A stretch of 64,000 bases of DNA from Microthrixaceae bacterium (lineage in GTDB: Bacteria > Actinomycetota > Acidimicrobiia > Acidimicrobiales > Microtrichaceae). The notes under the pieces are model-generated. The model was not told where the DNA came from, searched no databases, and saw only the letters and a program-made list of their open reading frames with translations. The stretch lies in the NCBI GenBank assembly GCA_023957975.1, contig JAMLGM010000007.1, positions 124,001 to 188,000 on the forward strand, given 5' to 3'. Shown here piece by piece: positions 46,366 to 60,852 of the stretch; positions within the stretch are counted from its first letter, which is position 1; each line of letters starts with the position of its first letter. The position numbers were made by a program, and so were the translations under genes.

Positions 46366-48017
46366 CCCGAGACCGCGGATGCCGCCCAGCGGTAGTCGGC
46401 CTTGCCGTTGGGGCCGCGTTGCACCGTCGGCACGAACACGATGCGTTTGGGCACCTTGTAACCCGCGAGGGTTTCACGGCAGTGGTCCATGAGCGCTTGT
46501 GCCGTCTCGTCGTCACCGTCGGTTCCGTCGCCGAGGCTGACCACCGCACAGACGGCGTTGCCCCACTTGTCGTCCGGCACGCCGATGACGTTGGCGTCGA
46601 GCACCGCTTCGTGGCGTTTCAGGGTCTCCTCGACCTCCTCGACAAACACCTTCTCGCCAGCGGTGTTGATGCACACCGAGCCGCGTCCGAGCAGGGTGAT
46701 GGTGCCGTCGGCTTCGACCGTGGCGAAGTCGCCGGGCACCGACCAGACGCGGCCCTCGAAGGTGCGAAACGTCTCCGCGGTCTTGGCCTCGTCCTTGTAG
46801 TAGCCGACGGGAATCGGCCCGCCGACCGCCAGCACGCCCCGTTCCCCCGACCCCGGCACGACCGGGGCACCGGAATCGCCGAACACCTGGGCGTCGGGGC
46901 CGAGCTTGAAACGGGCGGTCGGGGCCGAGCGATTGCGTTTGGCGACCGAATTGGCGAAACCGACCCCCTCGGAACTGCCGAGCAAGTCGGCACATGAGAC
47001 GTCTGCTCTGGCGAGGAGCGCGTCCTTGGTCTGTTGGCTCCACATCACCCCCGAGCTGACCACGAGTCGCAGGCTCGACAGGTCGACCGGCTCCCCGCGT
47101 TCGTCGGCGGTGTCGAGCGCGGCGAGCATGGGCCGGGCGAACGCGTCGCCGACGATGGTGAGGTTGGTGACACCGCGACGTTCGATCGTGGTGATCAGTT
47201 CCTCGGCGTCGAAGCTGTGGCCCGTGAGCATCACGATGGCCCCGCTGGCGTTGAGCGTTCCCCAGCTGGTCAGCGCCGAGGTGCCGTGCATCAGCGGTGC
47301 GGCAGGCAACAGGCGCAGCGGCGCGCGCTCGCCATCATGGGCCGCTCGGGCGACCTCGGCGAAAAACTCGATCGAGTCGGGGGTTCCCGTGGCGTAGGGC
47401 CGAAAGTTTGTGGCGCCGGCCCCGATGATCGACCGGTGCGGCCACATGACGCCCTTGGGCATTCCGGTGGTGCCACCGGTGTAGAGGAACCACAGGTCCT
47501 CGAGACTGCGTTCGATTCGTGGCGCCCGGGGCGGGGTCGTCACCGCGTCGGCGTGGGCGATGAGACTGGGGATCTGCGCGCCGGCGGGGTTGGGTCCGAG
47601 GCCGGTCTCGTCCACCTCGACGACGACCTTCACCTTCGGCAACTCCGGCAACAGGCGGGCGACGTTGTCGACGAATCGGGTGTCGACCATGATCGCCTCG
47701 GCATCGGAGTTGTCGAGCAGGTACCGCAGTTCGGCGTCGGTGTAGCGGTAGTTCACGTTCACCGGAACCATTCGCTGCTTGAATGCAGCGAAGGTGGCGT
47801 CGAGGTAGGCGGGGCCGTTGTAGAGGTACAGCGCGACCTTCGAGTCCCGGGCGAGTCCGGCGTCGCTGAACACGGTGGCGAGTCGGGCCGCGCGATCCTC
47901 GAAGTCGGCCCAGCTCAGTTCAACGTCGCCGAAGAAAATCGCAGGGGCGTTCGGCACGACCGCTGCGTGCGACTCCCAGATATCGGCGATGTTCCACCCG
48001 TTCGACCCCGTTTCCAT
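46362..48017 (-). CDS. Acyl-CoA synthetase (FadD-like)
   Basis: 551 aa ANL enzyme. WFLYTGGTTGMPKGVMWPH is the phosphate-binding loop, LLGSSEGVG the adenine motif region, GRGSVCINTAGEKVFVEEVE the hinge, and Lys in GPNGKADYRWA the C-terminal catalytic lysine. The order 'YTGGTTGMPKGVMWPHR' is typical of actinobacterial long-chain/steroid-acid CoA ligases. ATG at 48017 has GGAG upstream. Fourth of the last five tightly spaced genes in the operon. Confidence 0.9.
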   Translation of the reverse strand: METGSNGWNIADIWESHAAVVPNAPAIFFGDVELSWADFEDRAARLATVFSDAGLARDSKVALYLYNGPAYLDATFAAFKQRMVPVNVNYRYTDAELRYLLDNSDAEAIMVDTRFVDNVARLLPELPKVKVVVEVDETGLGPNPAGAQIPSLIAHADAVTTPPRAPRIERSLEDLWFLYTGGTTGMPKGVMWPHRSIIGAGATNFRPYATGTPDSIEFFAEVARAAHDGERAPLRLLPAAPLMHGTSALTSWGTLNASGAIVMLTGHSFDAEELITTIERRGVTNLTIVGDAFARPMLAALDTADERGEPVDLSSLRLVVSSGVMWSQQTKDALLARADVSCADLLGSSEGVGFANSVAKRNRSAPTARFKLGPDAQVFGDSGAPVVPGSGERGVLAVGGPIPVGYYKDEAKTAETFRTFEGRVWSVPGDFATVEADGTITLLGRGSVCINTAGEKVFVEEVEETLKRHEAVLDANVIGVPDDKWGNAVCAVVSLGDGTDGDDETAQALMDHCRETLAGYKVPKRIVFVPTVQRGPNGKADYRWAASAVSG

Positions 48018-48039
48018 GTCTGCTCCGTTCAGCGCTTCG

Positions 48040-53428
<5,389 letters not shown>

Positions 53429-53476
53429 CGGGTCCTCTTGGTGTGACGCCGCAGCGAGCGGCATGGCGAATCGTCC

Positions 53477-54304
53477 TCAGTGAACGAACTTGGCCCGCAG
53501 CGCATCGATGAGCCGACGGTCGACGCCGATATCGACGGCCCACCCCTCGAAGGAGCCGTGGCGGGCTTTCAACGCATCGATCACGCCGCGCATGGTCGCC
53601 GGAGCGGCGGCTCGGCGAATGATCTCCTCCTCATCGAGGCGCCCGGGCGGCGCCGCATCGAGGCCCTGGGCCCGCGCTTGTTCGATCATCCGGTCCCGGT
53701 ACCAGCCCACGATGCCGACCATCGCCTCGGTGCTCTTGGAATAGTCGGCGATGATCACCTCGTCGGAGGCACCCAGTACCCCCAGCAACGCGCTGGCGAC
53801 GACCCCGGTTCTGTCCTTGCCAGCGGTGCAGTGGAACAGCGCCGCCCCGTCTCGGGCGACCAGGTCCTCAAGCACGACGACGATGCGATCGGAATGCTGC
53901 TCGTACATTGAGATGGTGCGGTCTCGCAGGAACCACTCCGAGTCGGACTCGTCCTCGTCGCGCCAGCTCCACACCTCGTCGAGCAACGACCGGTGGATCG
54001 ACTCCATGTCGTTGTTCGATTCGACGAATCCGTCCGCGCCGCGTTCCGCCTCGGTGCGCAGATCGACCAGCGTGGCGACGCCCGCCACCCCCAGCCAGTC
54101 GTGCGCCCGACGTGGATCGACACGGTTCAAGAGGTCACTTCGGTACAGCAACCCCGGCCGGATCGCTCCCCCGGCGACCCGATAGCCGCCGAACTCCCGC
54201 AGGTTGAACGCCCCGGGGATGGCAGGGATCGGCTGATTGGTTTCGCCCGCCGACGGCGCCTCGGGGTCGAGGTCGGAAGGTGTCTGCGGCTCCGGGTTGC
54301 TCAC
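53477..54304 (-). CDS. Tyrosine/lipid phosphatase (Y_phosphatase3 family)
   Basis: 275 aa. The catalytic P-loop HCTAGKDRTG (Cys nucleophile and Arg) is in the form used by actinobacterial PtpB-like dual protein/phosphoinositide phosphatases. The N-terminus NLREFGGYRVAGGAIRPGLLYRSDLL is the family's entry motif, with the general acid likely in VDLRTEAERG. GTG at 54304 overlaps the upstream stop (GTGA). Cytoplasmic; targets unknown. Confidence 0.9.
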   Translation of the reverse strand: MSNPEPQTPSDLDPEAPSAGETNQPIPAIPGAFNLREFGGYRVAGGAIRPGLLYRSDLLNRVDPRRAHDWLGVAGVATLVDLRTEAERGADGFVESNNDMESIHRSLLDEVWSWRDEDESDSEWFLRDRTISMYEQHSDRIVVVLEDLVARDGAALFHCTAGKDRTGVVASALLGVLGASDEVIIADYSKSTEAMVGIVGWYRDRMIEQARAQGLDAAPPGRLDEEEIIRRAAAPATMRGVIDALKARHGSFEGWAVDIGVDRRLIDALRAKFVH

Positions 54305-55449
54305 AGGTCCGCCTCCAACACGCACACCACTCCGTCGGGACGCATCGCCAACTCGGTGGCCCGCACGGCGACGGTCGTCGAGTCGTCGATCGGCACCGAC
54401 ACCTTCGCCGGCAGCGACACCTGAAACGGCGTCAGGGAGGCAAGCGATCCGAGCGCCTGGTTGAACCGGTTCACAAACGACGGAACGAGCGGCAGTTCCA
54501 CCCAGGCCTCGCGCGGGCTGAGCTCGATGCGGTCGTCGAGCAGCCGCGCCGCGACCGAGGCCCGCACCCCGGTGCGCAGGTCGGGCAGGAACCCGAGACT
54601 CGTGAGCCGGCGGTTACGGATGCGTGCTGCGACCTCGGAGCTGTGGGTCTGCAGGTCGACCTCGAAGGGGAGCGGAACCCCGAGCGAATCCTCGGCCAGG
54701 CGAAGGGCCAACTGGGTCAGCGACCCCGACGCCAGACCGACCACGACGTCCTGGCCGGGCCGAAGGGGTGCGATGGCGTGGCCTTCAACGCTGTCGACCG
54801 CGATGAGCCCGACGGTCATGTGGCCCTCGTCGATCACCACATCGCCGGGAGCGGCGCGCACTCCGAGATCGACGAGCGGTTGGGCCTGATGGGGCTCGAG
54901 TTCGATGCCGATGCGCCCCATCTGTGCCGCAAGTCCGCTGAAGATGTCGCCGCCGATGCTGGCGAACAACATGTCGCCCATGACCGCGGCGGTGCCCGGG
55001 TCGACCTCAGATCCCTCGATCCCCTCCATCACCGTGCGCAACAGCTCGGCGCCTTCGAGGTCGAGCGCCGCCACGAACCGACCGTCGGGACGCAATTCGA
55101 CCCGCGGGGACACGAGCACATCGGCTCGCACGAGCGCTCTACCCGGCAGCGCCGGCATGGCCGCGCCCGCTCCGAAATCGACGCTTCCGGCGGCACGAAT
55201 CGACGCGTGCAAGCGGCCGTCGTGATCGGGCGAGGAGGTGAACTCGACTCCGGTGATCGTCAGCGCCAACGACAGGTCGACCTCGCCCATCAGGGGCAGG
55301 GTGAAGCGACGGTTCAATTCGCCCGCCGCGATGCCGTCGCCGATGTAGAACGCCGCCGCAAGGTTGAGCACCTCGTCGGTGACCCCGAGCGACAAGGCCC
55401 AACGTTCGCCCGCGATGGAGGTGGATTGCCCGAATCGTGACGCAGCCAT
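54301..55449 (-). CDS. Hypothetical protein, beta-rich, lipid-binding-like
   Basis: 382 aa, soluble, no signal peptide. It is made of alternating hydrophobic strands with long amphipathic stretches (LSLALTITGVEFTS, GRLHASIRAAGSVDFG, SVAARLLDDRIELSPREAWVEL) and ends FQVSLPAKVSVPIDDSTTVAVRATELAMR. The periodic 'variable-hydrophobic strand' pattern recalls two-sheet lipid-binding folds such as TULIP domains, but I cannot name a family. First gene of the operon that continues through phosphatase, P450 and lacZ. Confidence 0.6.
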   Translation of the reverse strand: MAASRFGQSTSIAGERWALSLGVTDEVLNLAAAFYIGDGIAAGELNRRFTLPLMGEVDLSLALTITGVEFTSSPDHDGRLHASIRAAGSVDFGAGAAMPALPGRALVRADVLVSPRVELRPDGRFVAALDLEGAELLRTVMEGIEGSEVDPGTAAVMGDMLFASIGGDIFSGLAAQMGRIGIELEPHQAQPLVDLGVRAAPGDVVIDEGHMTVGLIAVDSVEGHAIAPLRPGQDVVVGLASGSLTQLALRLAEDSLGVPLPFEVDLQTHSSEVAARIRNRRLTSLGFLPDLRTGVRASVAARLLDDRIELSPREAWVELPLVPSFVNRFNQALGSLASLTPFQVSLPAKVSVPIDDSTTVAVRATELAMRPDGVVCVLEADL

Positions 55450-55552
55450 GGCTCTCTTCTATCAGCTTGGGAGTGCCGCCGGTGGCGCCGCGGCCGCTTC
55501 GCCGACACCGATTTGTCCGCGGCCAGGGTTCAGACCTGCTCAAATATCGAAG

Positions 55553-56539
55553 ATGACCTTTGTCACAGCACGCCCCATCACGGTGAAAGACCCGACATAT
55601 GGCTCCATCACCCTGTCGGTTCACGAACAGGGAGACGGGCCCGCCGTGGTGTTCAGCCACGGATTTCCTGAGTTGGCGTACTCGTGGCGCCACCAACTCC
55701 CCGCCGTCGCCGCCGCCGGGTTCCACGCCATTGCCCCCGACCAACGCGGCTATGGGGCCTCGAGTGCCCCCGAGGAGATCCGCGCCTACGGGTTGGGTCA
55801 ACTGACGGGGGATCTCGTCGGCCTACTCGACGCGCTCGACATCGAACGCGCCGTGTTCGTCGGCCACGATTGGGGCGGCTTTGTGGTGTGGGCGATGGGG
55901 GTGTTGCATCCACAACGCGTCGCCGGGATCGTCGGGGTGTGCACGCCCTACACGCCGTTTCCTGGCACCGAGTTTCTCAAGATGGTCTTCGGCGACGACG
56001 TCGAAAAGCAGTACATGTTGTGGTTCCAAAAGCCCGGCGTCGCCGAGCGGGTGCTCGACCCGCGGGGCCGGCTCGTGTTCGAAAAGCTCATGCGCGGCGG
56101 CGTGGACCCGACGAATTTCCTGAAGTCGGCCGCGACCGGCGGCGGCGAGGCGAAACGACCGGCGATGAACCCGTTCATCAACATCGAGACCATCGACCCC
56201 GGAGGCAAGCCGATCGCGACGGCCGAGGAGATCGACCGCTACGTCGCCGAGTTCGAACGGACCGGCTTTCGCGGCGGTATCAACTGGTACCGCAACATCG
56301 ACGCCAACGGCGAGGCCTTCCCCGAGATCGGCAAGACCGTCATCGACGTGCCGACGCTCATGATCCTGGCCGAGTGGGATCCGGCGCTGCCTCCGGCGCT
56401 GGCCAAGAACATGCCGTCCGTGTGCTCCGACCTCGAGATGGCAACCATCGCCAAGGCCGGCCACTGGGTGCAACAGGAATCGCCGGACGAGGTGAACGCC
56501 GTGCTGATCGACTGGCTCACCCGTCGCTTCGGCGGCTGA
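55553..56539 (+). CDS. Epoxide hydrolase-like alpha/beta hydrolase
   Basis: 328 aa. HGFPELAYSWRHQLPAVA is the oxyanion motif, GHDWGGFVVWAMGVLHP holds the nucleophile Asp, ILAEWDPALPP the acid, and AKAGHWVQQESPDEV the catalytic His. Two lid tyrosines (YMLWFQKPG; NWYRNID) complete the soluble epoxide hydrolase pattern. It opens epoxides to diols by a covalent ester. ATG at 55553 starts the conserved fold. Divergent from the operon on the other strand. Confidence 0.92.
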   Translation: MTFVTARPITVKDPTYGSITLSVHEQGDGPAVVFSHGFPELAYSWRHQLPAVAAAGFHAIAPDQRGYGASSAPEEIRAYGLGQLTGDLVGLLDALDIERAVFVGHDWGGFVVWAMGVLHPQRVAGIVGVCTPYTPFPGTEFLKMVFGDDVEKQYMLWFQKPGVAERVLDPRGRLVFEKLMRGGVDPTNFLKSAATGGGEAKRPAMNPFINIETIDPGGKPIATAEEIDRYVAEFERTGFRGGINWYRNIDANGEAFPEIGKTVIDVPTLMILAEWDPALPPALAKNMPSVCSDLEMATIAKAGHWVQQESPDEVNAVLIDWLTRRFGG

Positions 56540-56575
56540 GCGTCGGGGTCGGCCCGTCGGGGCTGGCCTACCGGC

Positions 56576-57055
56576 CTAGCGGCCGCCCGGGACGAGCCTC
56601 AACGTCAGCGGGTAGCGGTACCACTCGCCCTTGTTCGCGGCGAGCGCTGCGATGATCGGCATCACGATGCTCCAGATGGCCACCAGCGGGAACAGCACGA
56701 ATCCGATCAGCACGATCATCAGCACGGCCGACACGGCGTACGCGATGAACACGGTGATACCGAAGTTCAACGCCTCCGCGGCGTGGTGCTTCACGAACGG
56801 TGATTCCTCACCCTTGACCAGGTAGATGATCAGCGGGCCGATGAACGACGTGAACAGCGCCAGGATGTGAACGAGCGTCGCGAACGTCGTGTCGTCGCCT
56901 CCACCGCCGTAGGGCTGCATGCCGCCGTGCTGCGGTGCCCCCGGCGCGAGGTGTTCGGTCCACTGCGTCCCGTCCCAATAGCGCTGACTTCCGGTGCTGT
57001 CGGGGTACCACCCAGGGGGCGTCGGGGTTCCGGATGCGTTCGGGTCGAAGCTCAT
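56576..57055 (-). CDS. DUF2510/DUF4870 membrane protein
   Basis: 159 aa. The N-terminal PPGWYPDSTGSQRYWDGTQWTEH is the DUF2510 motif of actinobacterial membrane proteins; DUF4870 follows with three membrane segments (about 58-79, 93-114, 118-140; ESPFVKHHAAEALNFGI between the first two). Family function unknown. ATG at 57055 has TACGCT 6 nt upstream. Confidence 0.85.
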   Translation of the reverse strand: MSFDPNASGTPTPPGWYPDSTGSQRYWDGTQWTEHLAPGAPQHGGMQPYGGGGDDTTFATLVHILALFTSFIGPLIIYLVKGEESPFVKHHAAEALNFGITVFIAYAVSAVLMIVLIGFVLFPLVAIWSIVMPIIAALAANKGEWYRYPLTLRLVPGGR

Positions 57056-57061
57056 CGCGTC

Positions 57062-57067
57062 AGCGTA
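57062..57067 (-). promoter_or_regulatory. -10 box, leaderless promoter of the DUF4870 gene
   Basis: TACGCT on the minus strand, 6 nt before the ATG at 57055. Confidence 0.55.
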
Positions 57068-57132
57068 TCGCCGTGGTTCCGCCGAGCGGAGCCTCGTTTG
57101 CCTGGCGTTCTCGCCGACGGGTCGACGCCGGT

Positions 57133-58551
57133 TCAGTGGCGGATCATGACGTGCTTCAACTCGGTGTAGTGCTCGACCGCGTAGATCGACATGTCCTTGC
57201 CGTACCCCGACTGCTTGTAGCCGCCGTGGGGCATCTCCGACACGATCGGAATGTGGTCGTTCACCCACACCGCACCGAAGTGCAGATCTCGGCTGAACCG
57301 CATCGCCCGGCCGACGTCACCGGTCCACACCGATGACGCCAGCCCGTAGTCGCAGTCGTTGGCCATCGCCAACGCCTCGTCCTCGGATCCGAACCGCTGG
57401 ATGGTCACCGCCGGGCCGAAGATCTCCCGCTGGATGATCTCGGAGTCTTGCGCCGCTGCGGCGATCACCGCCGGTTCGACGAAGAACCCGGGACCGTCGA
57501 TCGCGGCACCACCCGTGGTGACCGCCGCCCCGTCCGCCTTGGCCCTGGCGATCATGTCGGTAACCCGTTGCTGGTGGGCCGCGCTCACGATCGGCCCCAC
57601 CGCAGTGTCTGGATCGAACGGATCTCCCGTCGCGAGGCCGGCCACTGCCGCCGTCATCCGGTCGACCAACTCGTCGTAGATCGACGCCGCCGCGAGGTAG
57701 CGGGCCGGTTGGGTGCAGTCCTGGCCGGAGTTGTAGTAGCTCATCTCGGTGAGGGTCTCGACGACGAGGTCGAGGTCCGCGTCCTCGAAGATCACCACCG
57801 GTGCCTTTCCCCCGAGTTCGAGATGCAGGCGTTTGAGGCTCGCGGCGGCCTCCGCCGCGATGCGTTTGCCGGTGGCGACCCCACCGGTGAGGCTGATCAT
57901 GTCGACGCGGGGGTGATTGACCAGCGCCGATCCGACGCTCGCCCCGGTGCCGCACACGACGTTCAACACGCCCGGCGGCAGGATGTCGGCGGTGATCTCG
58001 GCGAGGCGAAGCGCGGTCAGCGGCGTGAGTTCGGACGGTTTGAGCACCATCGTGTTGCCAGCCGCGAGCGCTGGGCCGATCTTCCACGTCGCCATGTTCA
58101 GCGGGTAATTCCACGGCGCGATGCCGACGACCACCCCGATGGGGTCGCGCCGCACGAAGCTCGTGTGATCCTCGAGGTACTCCCCCGCCGCCCGCCCTTC
58201 GGCGAAACGCGAGGCGGCGGCGAAGAACCGGAAGTTGTCGACGGTGAGATCGAACTCGAAGTCGACGATCGACACCGGCTTGCCGACGTTCATGCTCTCG
58301 AGCCGTTTCAGCTCGTCGAGGTCGGCCTCGATCGCATCGGCCACCGCACTGAGCATCTCGAAACGCTCCCGCGGCGTCGTGCGCCGCCACGAATCGAACG
58401 CCGCTGCCGCCGCCTGAACGGCATCGGTGCCATCGGATCCATCCGAGGACGCGACCTGGGCGATGGCCTCGCCGGTCGCCGGATTCAACACCTCAAGCGT
58501 CTCACCGCTGCGCGCCGGGCGGAACTGTCCGCCGATGTAGTTGAGCGTCTG
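57133..58551 (-). CDS. Aldehyde dehydrogenase (gamma-aminobutyraldehyde dehydrogenase-like)
   Basis: 472 aa. Catalytic Cys in [13 protein letters not shown], general base Glu in [14 protein letters not shown] fold in [22 protein letters not shown] and [12 protein letters not shown]. The QDCTQPAR segment and DFRRDP-type region are close to gamma-aminobutyraldehyde/betaine-aldehyde dehydrogenases (polyamine degradation); the amine oxidoreductase 4 kb away would fit such a route, but they are not in one operon. ATG at 58551 has GAGGTGA. Confidence 0.9.
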   Translation of the reverse strand, partial: QTLNYIGGQFRPARSGETLEVLNPATGEAIAQVASSDGSDGTDAVQAAAAAFDSWRRTTPRERFEMLSAVADAIEADLDELKRLESMNVGKPVSIVDFEFDLTVDNFRFFAAASRFAEGRAAGEYLEDHTSFVRRDPIGVVVGIAPWNYPLNMATWKIGPALAAGNTMVLKPSELTPLTALRLAEITADILPPGVLNVVCGTGASVGSALVNHPRVDMISLTGGVATGKRIAAEAAASLKRLHLELGGKAPVVIFEDADLDLVVETLTEMSYYNSGQDCTQPARYLAAASIYDELVDRMTAAVAGLATGDPFDPDTAVGPIVSAAHQQRVTDMIARAKADGAAVTTGGAAIDGPGFFVEPAVIAAAAQDSEIIQREIFGPAVTIQRFGSEDEALAMANDCDYGLASSVWTGDVGRAMRFSRDLHFGAVWVNDHIPIVSEMPHGGYKQSGYGKDMSIYAVEHYTELKHVMIRH

Positions 58552-58661
58552 CATGTTCGTCACCTCACAGGTCTCAGGTGCGCACCAGTCTGGCCGCCTC
58601 CCGCCCTCCCTTGCCCACAGTTCACGCTCGCTCCTCCCCTTCCCGCGCCCACCCTCCCCGC

Positions 58662-58730
58662 GCCCACAGTTCAACTGTGGGCAAACTCGGCCACCTGCCG
58701 GCCCGTTTCACCCACGGTTGAACTGTGGGC
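58662..58730. repeat. Palindromic repeat module, upstream copy
   Basis: Two 21-bp inverted repeats (GCCCACAGTT-C-AACTGTGGGC at 58662-58682 and a slightly imperfect ACCCACGGTTGAACTGTGGGC at 58710-58730) spaced 48 bp start to start. A half-site GCCCACAGTTCA lies at 58613-58624. The matching module at 59797-59865 is on the other side of the DUF559 gene, in the same orientation with the same 48-bp spacing. The 294-nt gap before the gene also holds CATCGATCGATG (58772-58783). Confidence 0.85.
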
Positions 58731-58845
58731 AAGGCCGAGCCGAGCATCGGACCCCGTCCCACCCCCATGACCATCGATCGATGTCACGGGTCGCCGTTAC
58801 CATCGTGGCCGCTTCCCCCTCAGGCTTTCGACCTCAGGGACCCCG

Positions 58846-59808
58846 ATGTACGACCGACTTCTCGCGTCTGCTGCCCGCACCACCCACGGCATCCTTACCC
58901 CTTCCGCCTTGGATGCGGTCGGGATGAGCGACCGCCAACTCAAGGCCCGGCTGAGCTCCGGCCAACTCATTCGCCTCCACAACAACGTCGTCGCTATCGC
59001 CGGTGCGCCACAAACCTGGAACTATTGGGCGACCGCCGCGTTGACAGCAGTCCCCAGGTCGGTGCTCGCAGAAACGAGCGCGGCCAGGCTCGCCGGGATC
59101 GACCTGCCCGGCCCAAGCCTGCCGATCGTCATCCTGGCACCGTGGACCGCCAACCACCGACTCCCCGGCGTCACCGTGCGACGCTCACGTACCTGGCACC
59201 CGCATCACCTCACCGAACGATCGGGGTTCGCCACGACAACGCTCGAGCGGACCCTCATCGACCTCGGGTCAGTGCTCAGCCTCGGCCGACTGAGGGCAGT
59301 CATCGACGACGAGCTCGGCGCAAAGCGAACGACGTTGTGCGCCTTGACCGAGACGTTCTCCGAAGTCGCGACCCGTGGCCGAAAAGGCACCGCGCGCGTA
59401 CGACAGGTTCTCGAGGAACTCGACGGGGAGCCACCGACCGAATCGACACTCGAGCGGGCGTTCCTCGCCGAGGTCCGATCGCTGATCGAGGGTCGGGTGG
59501 CCACACAGGCCACGGCGCCGTGGGCGGAACGCGAGCCGGGCAGGGTCGACTTCCTCTTCGAGAAGTCACGCTTGATCGTCGAACTCGACGGTCGCCGCTG
59601 GCACGGCCGCGCCGCCTCGTTCGAACTCGACCGATGGCGCGACCAACAGGCGGCGATTCACGGGTACCGCACCGTTCGCTTCACCCACCGTCAAGTCACC
59701 ACCCAGCCGGACTATGTCCGGGCGACGATGGCTGCGCTCCTCGACGCACCAACGTTTGGCACACTCGCAACGCAACCGGCGCCGCCGACTTCGCCTGCCC
59801 ACAGTTGA
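58846..59808 (+). CDS. AbiEi-antitoxin-like protein with DUF559 nuclease domain
   Basis: 320 aa. N-terminal HTH-like region (about 1-60: MYDRLLASAARTTHGILTPS, MSDRQLKARLSSGQLIRLHNNV) resembles actinobacterial type IV TA antitoxins of the AbiEi group. The C-terminal DUF559/Vsr-like PD-(D/E)xK domain (about 195-290) has RVDFLFEKSRLIVELDGRRWHG with Asp235, Glu246, Asp248 and His253, then LDRWRDQQAAIHGYRTVRFTH. Such genes are common, mobile and mostly uncharacterised. It is bracketed by two copies of the palindromic module, and its last codons SPAHS and stop TGA come from the downstream copy. Confidence 0.82.
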   Translation: MYDRLLASAARTTHGILTPSALDAVGMSDRQLKARLSSGQLIRLHNNVVAIAGAPQTWNYWATAALTAVPRSVLAETSAARLAGIDLPGPSLPIVILAPWTANHRLPGVTVRRSRTWHPHHLTERSGFATTTLERTLIDLGSVLSLGRLRAVIDDELGAKRTTLCALTETFSEVATRGRKGTARVRQVLEELDGEPPTESTLERAFLAEVRSLIEGRVATQATAPWAEREPGRVDFLFEKSRLIVELDGRRWHGRAASFELDRWRDQQAAIHGYRTVRFTHRQVTTQPDYVRATMAALLDAPTFGTLATQPAPPTSPAHS

Positions 59809-59865
59809 ACTGTGGGCAACCCCGACCAGCTGGTGGCCCCGTTTGCCCACGGTTGAACTGTGGGC
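59797..59865. repeat. Palindromic repeat module, downstream copy
   Basis: GCCCACAGTT-G-AACTGTGGGC at 59797-59817 and GCCCACGGTT-G-AACTGTGGGC at 59845-59865, again 48 bp start to start. The 27-bp spacer matches the upstream copy at most positions (AA..C.CG.CCA.CTG, then a GTTT near the end). It overlaps the end of the DUF559 gene. Confidence 0.85.
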
Positions 59866-59876
59866 AGGGTCGGGCC

Positions 59877-59953
59877 GGGTGAGGGGTGCAGCGAGAGATG
59901 GCGAGGGCAGGGTCGGGGCGGGTGAGGCCAGGGCGGGTGAGGGGTGCAGCGAG
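59877..59953. repeat. 19-bp direct repeat
   Basis: GGGTGAGGGGTGCAGCGAG occurs at 59877-59895 and 59935-59953, 58 bp apart, in the spacer between the DUF559 gene and the CitE-like gene. Confidence 0.75.
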
Positions 59954-59963
59954 GTGACGAGCC

Positions 59964-60839
59964 TCAGGAGTTGAGGGCGGCGATCGCCTCGGCGATGGCG
60001 AGGGCGCGTCGAGCGTTGTCGACGTGCAGGTTCTCGATCATCTTGCCGTCGACGGTGACGACGCCCTTGCCCTCGGCGATGCCCGCCTCGAACGCCTCGA
60101 TGACGCGCCGCGAGTAGTCGATCTCGTCCTCGGACGGGGCGAAGGCCTCGTTGCACGGCTCGACCTGGCTCGGGTGCACGAGGGTCTTGCCGTCGAAGCC
60201 CATCTCGGCACCCTGCTGGGCCTCGATCGCGAACCCTTCGGGATTGCGAACGTCGTTGTAGACCCCGTCGAGGATCACCTTGCCGGCATATCGCGCCGCG
60301 TTCACGCACCGGCCGAGTCCCCACAACAGCGGATGACGCCCCGGCACCAACCCGGCGCGCAACTCCTTGGCGAGGTCGTTGGTCCCCATGACCAACACGG
60401 CGAGACGCTCGGATGCCGTCGCGATCTCCACGGCGTTCTCGACCGCGGTCGGGGTCTCCAACATCGCCCAGATACGCGTGTTCTCGGCCCCGGCAACCGA
60501 TTCGAGTAAACGCTCGATGGTCGCAACGTCGGCGGCCGAGTTCACCTTCGGCACGACGACGCCATGGGGACCCGCCGCGCCCGCCGAACGAAGGTCGTCC
60601 TCGAACCACTGCGTGTCGAGGCCGTTGACCCGAATGGTCAGCTCACGCTTGCCGTACTCGCCCGAACGCACCGCGTCGGCGACCTTGCCCCGCGCCGCCT
60701 CTTTCATGTCCGGAGCAACCGAGTCCTCGGTGTCGAAGATGATGGCGTCGGTCGCAAGACCTTTGGCCTTCTCGAGTGCCTTGTCGTTGGCGCCGGGCAT
60801 GTAGAGCACCGAGCGCCGTGGAACGATCACATCAGTCAT
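59964..60839 (-). CDS. HpcH/HpaI aldolase family, CitE-like CoA lyase
   Basis: 291 aa TIM barrel. RSVLYMPGANDKALEKAKG binds the CoA phosphate, IIFDTEDSVAPDMKE, the metal-binding Glu in MLETPTAVENA, and the C-terminal GKTLVHPSQVEPCNEAFAPS close the CitE/malyl-CoA lyase pattern. It could be a citramalyl-CoA or malyl-CoA lyase or a thioesterase. Follows a second, longer lyase gene by 13 nt in the same operon. Confidence 0.88.
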   Translation of the reverse strand: MTDVIVPRRSVLYMPGANDKALEKAKGLATDAIIFDTEDSVAPDMKEAARGKVADAVRSGEYGKRELTIRVNGLDTQWFEDDLRSAGAAGPHGVVVPKVNSAADVATIERLLESVAGAENTRIWAMLETPTAVENAVEIATASERLAVLVMGTNDLAKELRAGLVPGRHPLLWGLGRCVNAARYAGKVILDGVYNDVRNPEGFAIEAQQGAEMGFDGKTLVHPSQVEPCNEAFAPSEDEIDYSRRVIEAFEAGIAEGKGVVTVDGKMIENLHVDNARRALAIAEAIAALNS

Positions 60840-60852
60840 GTCGCGATCCTCC

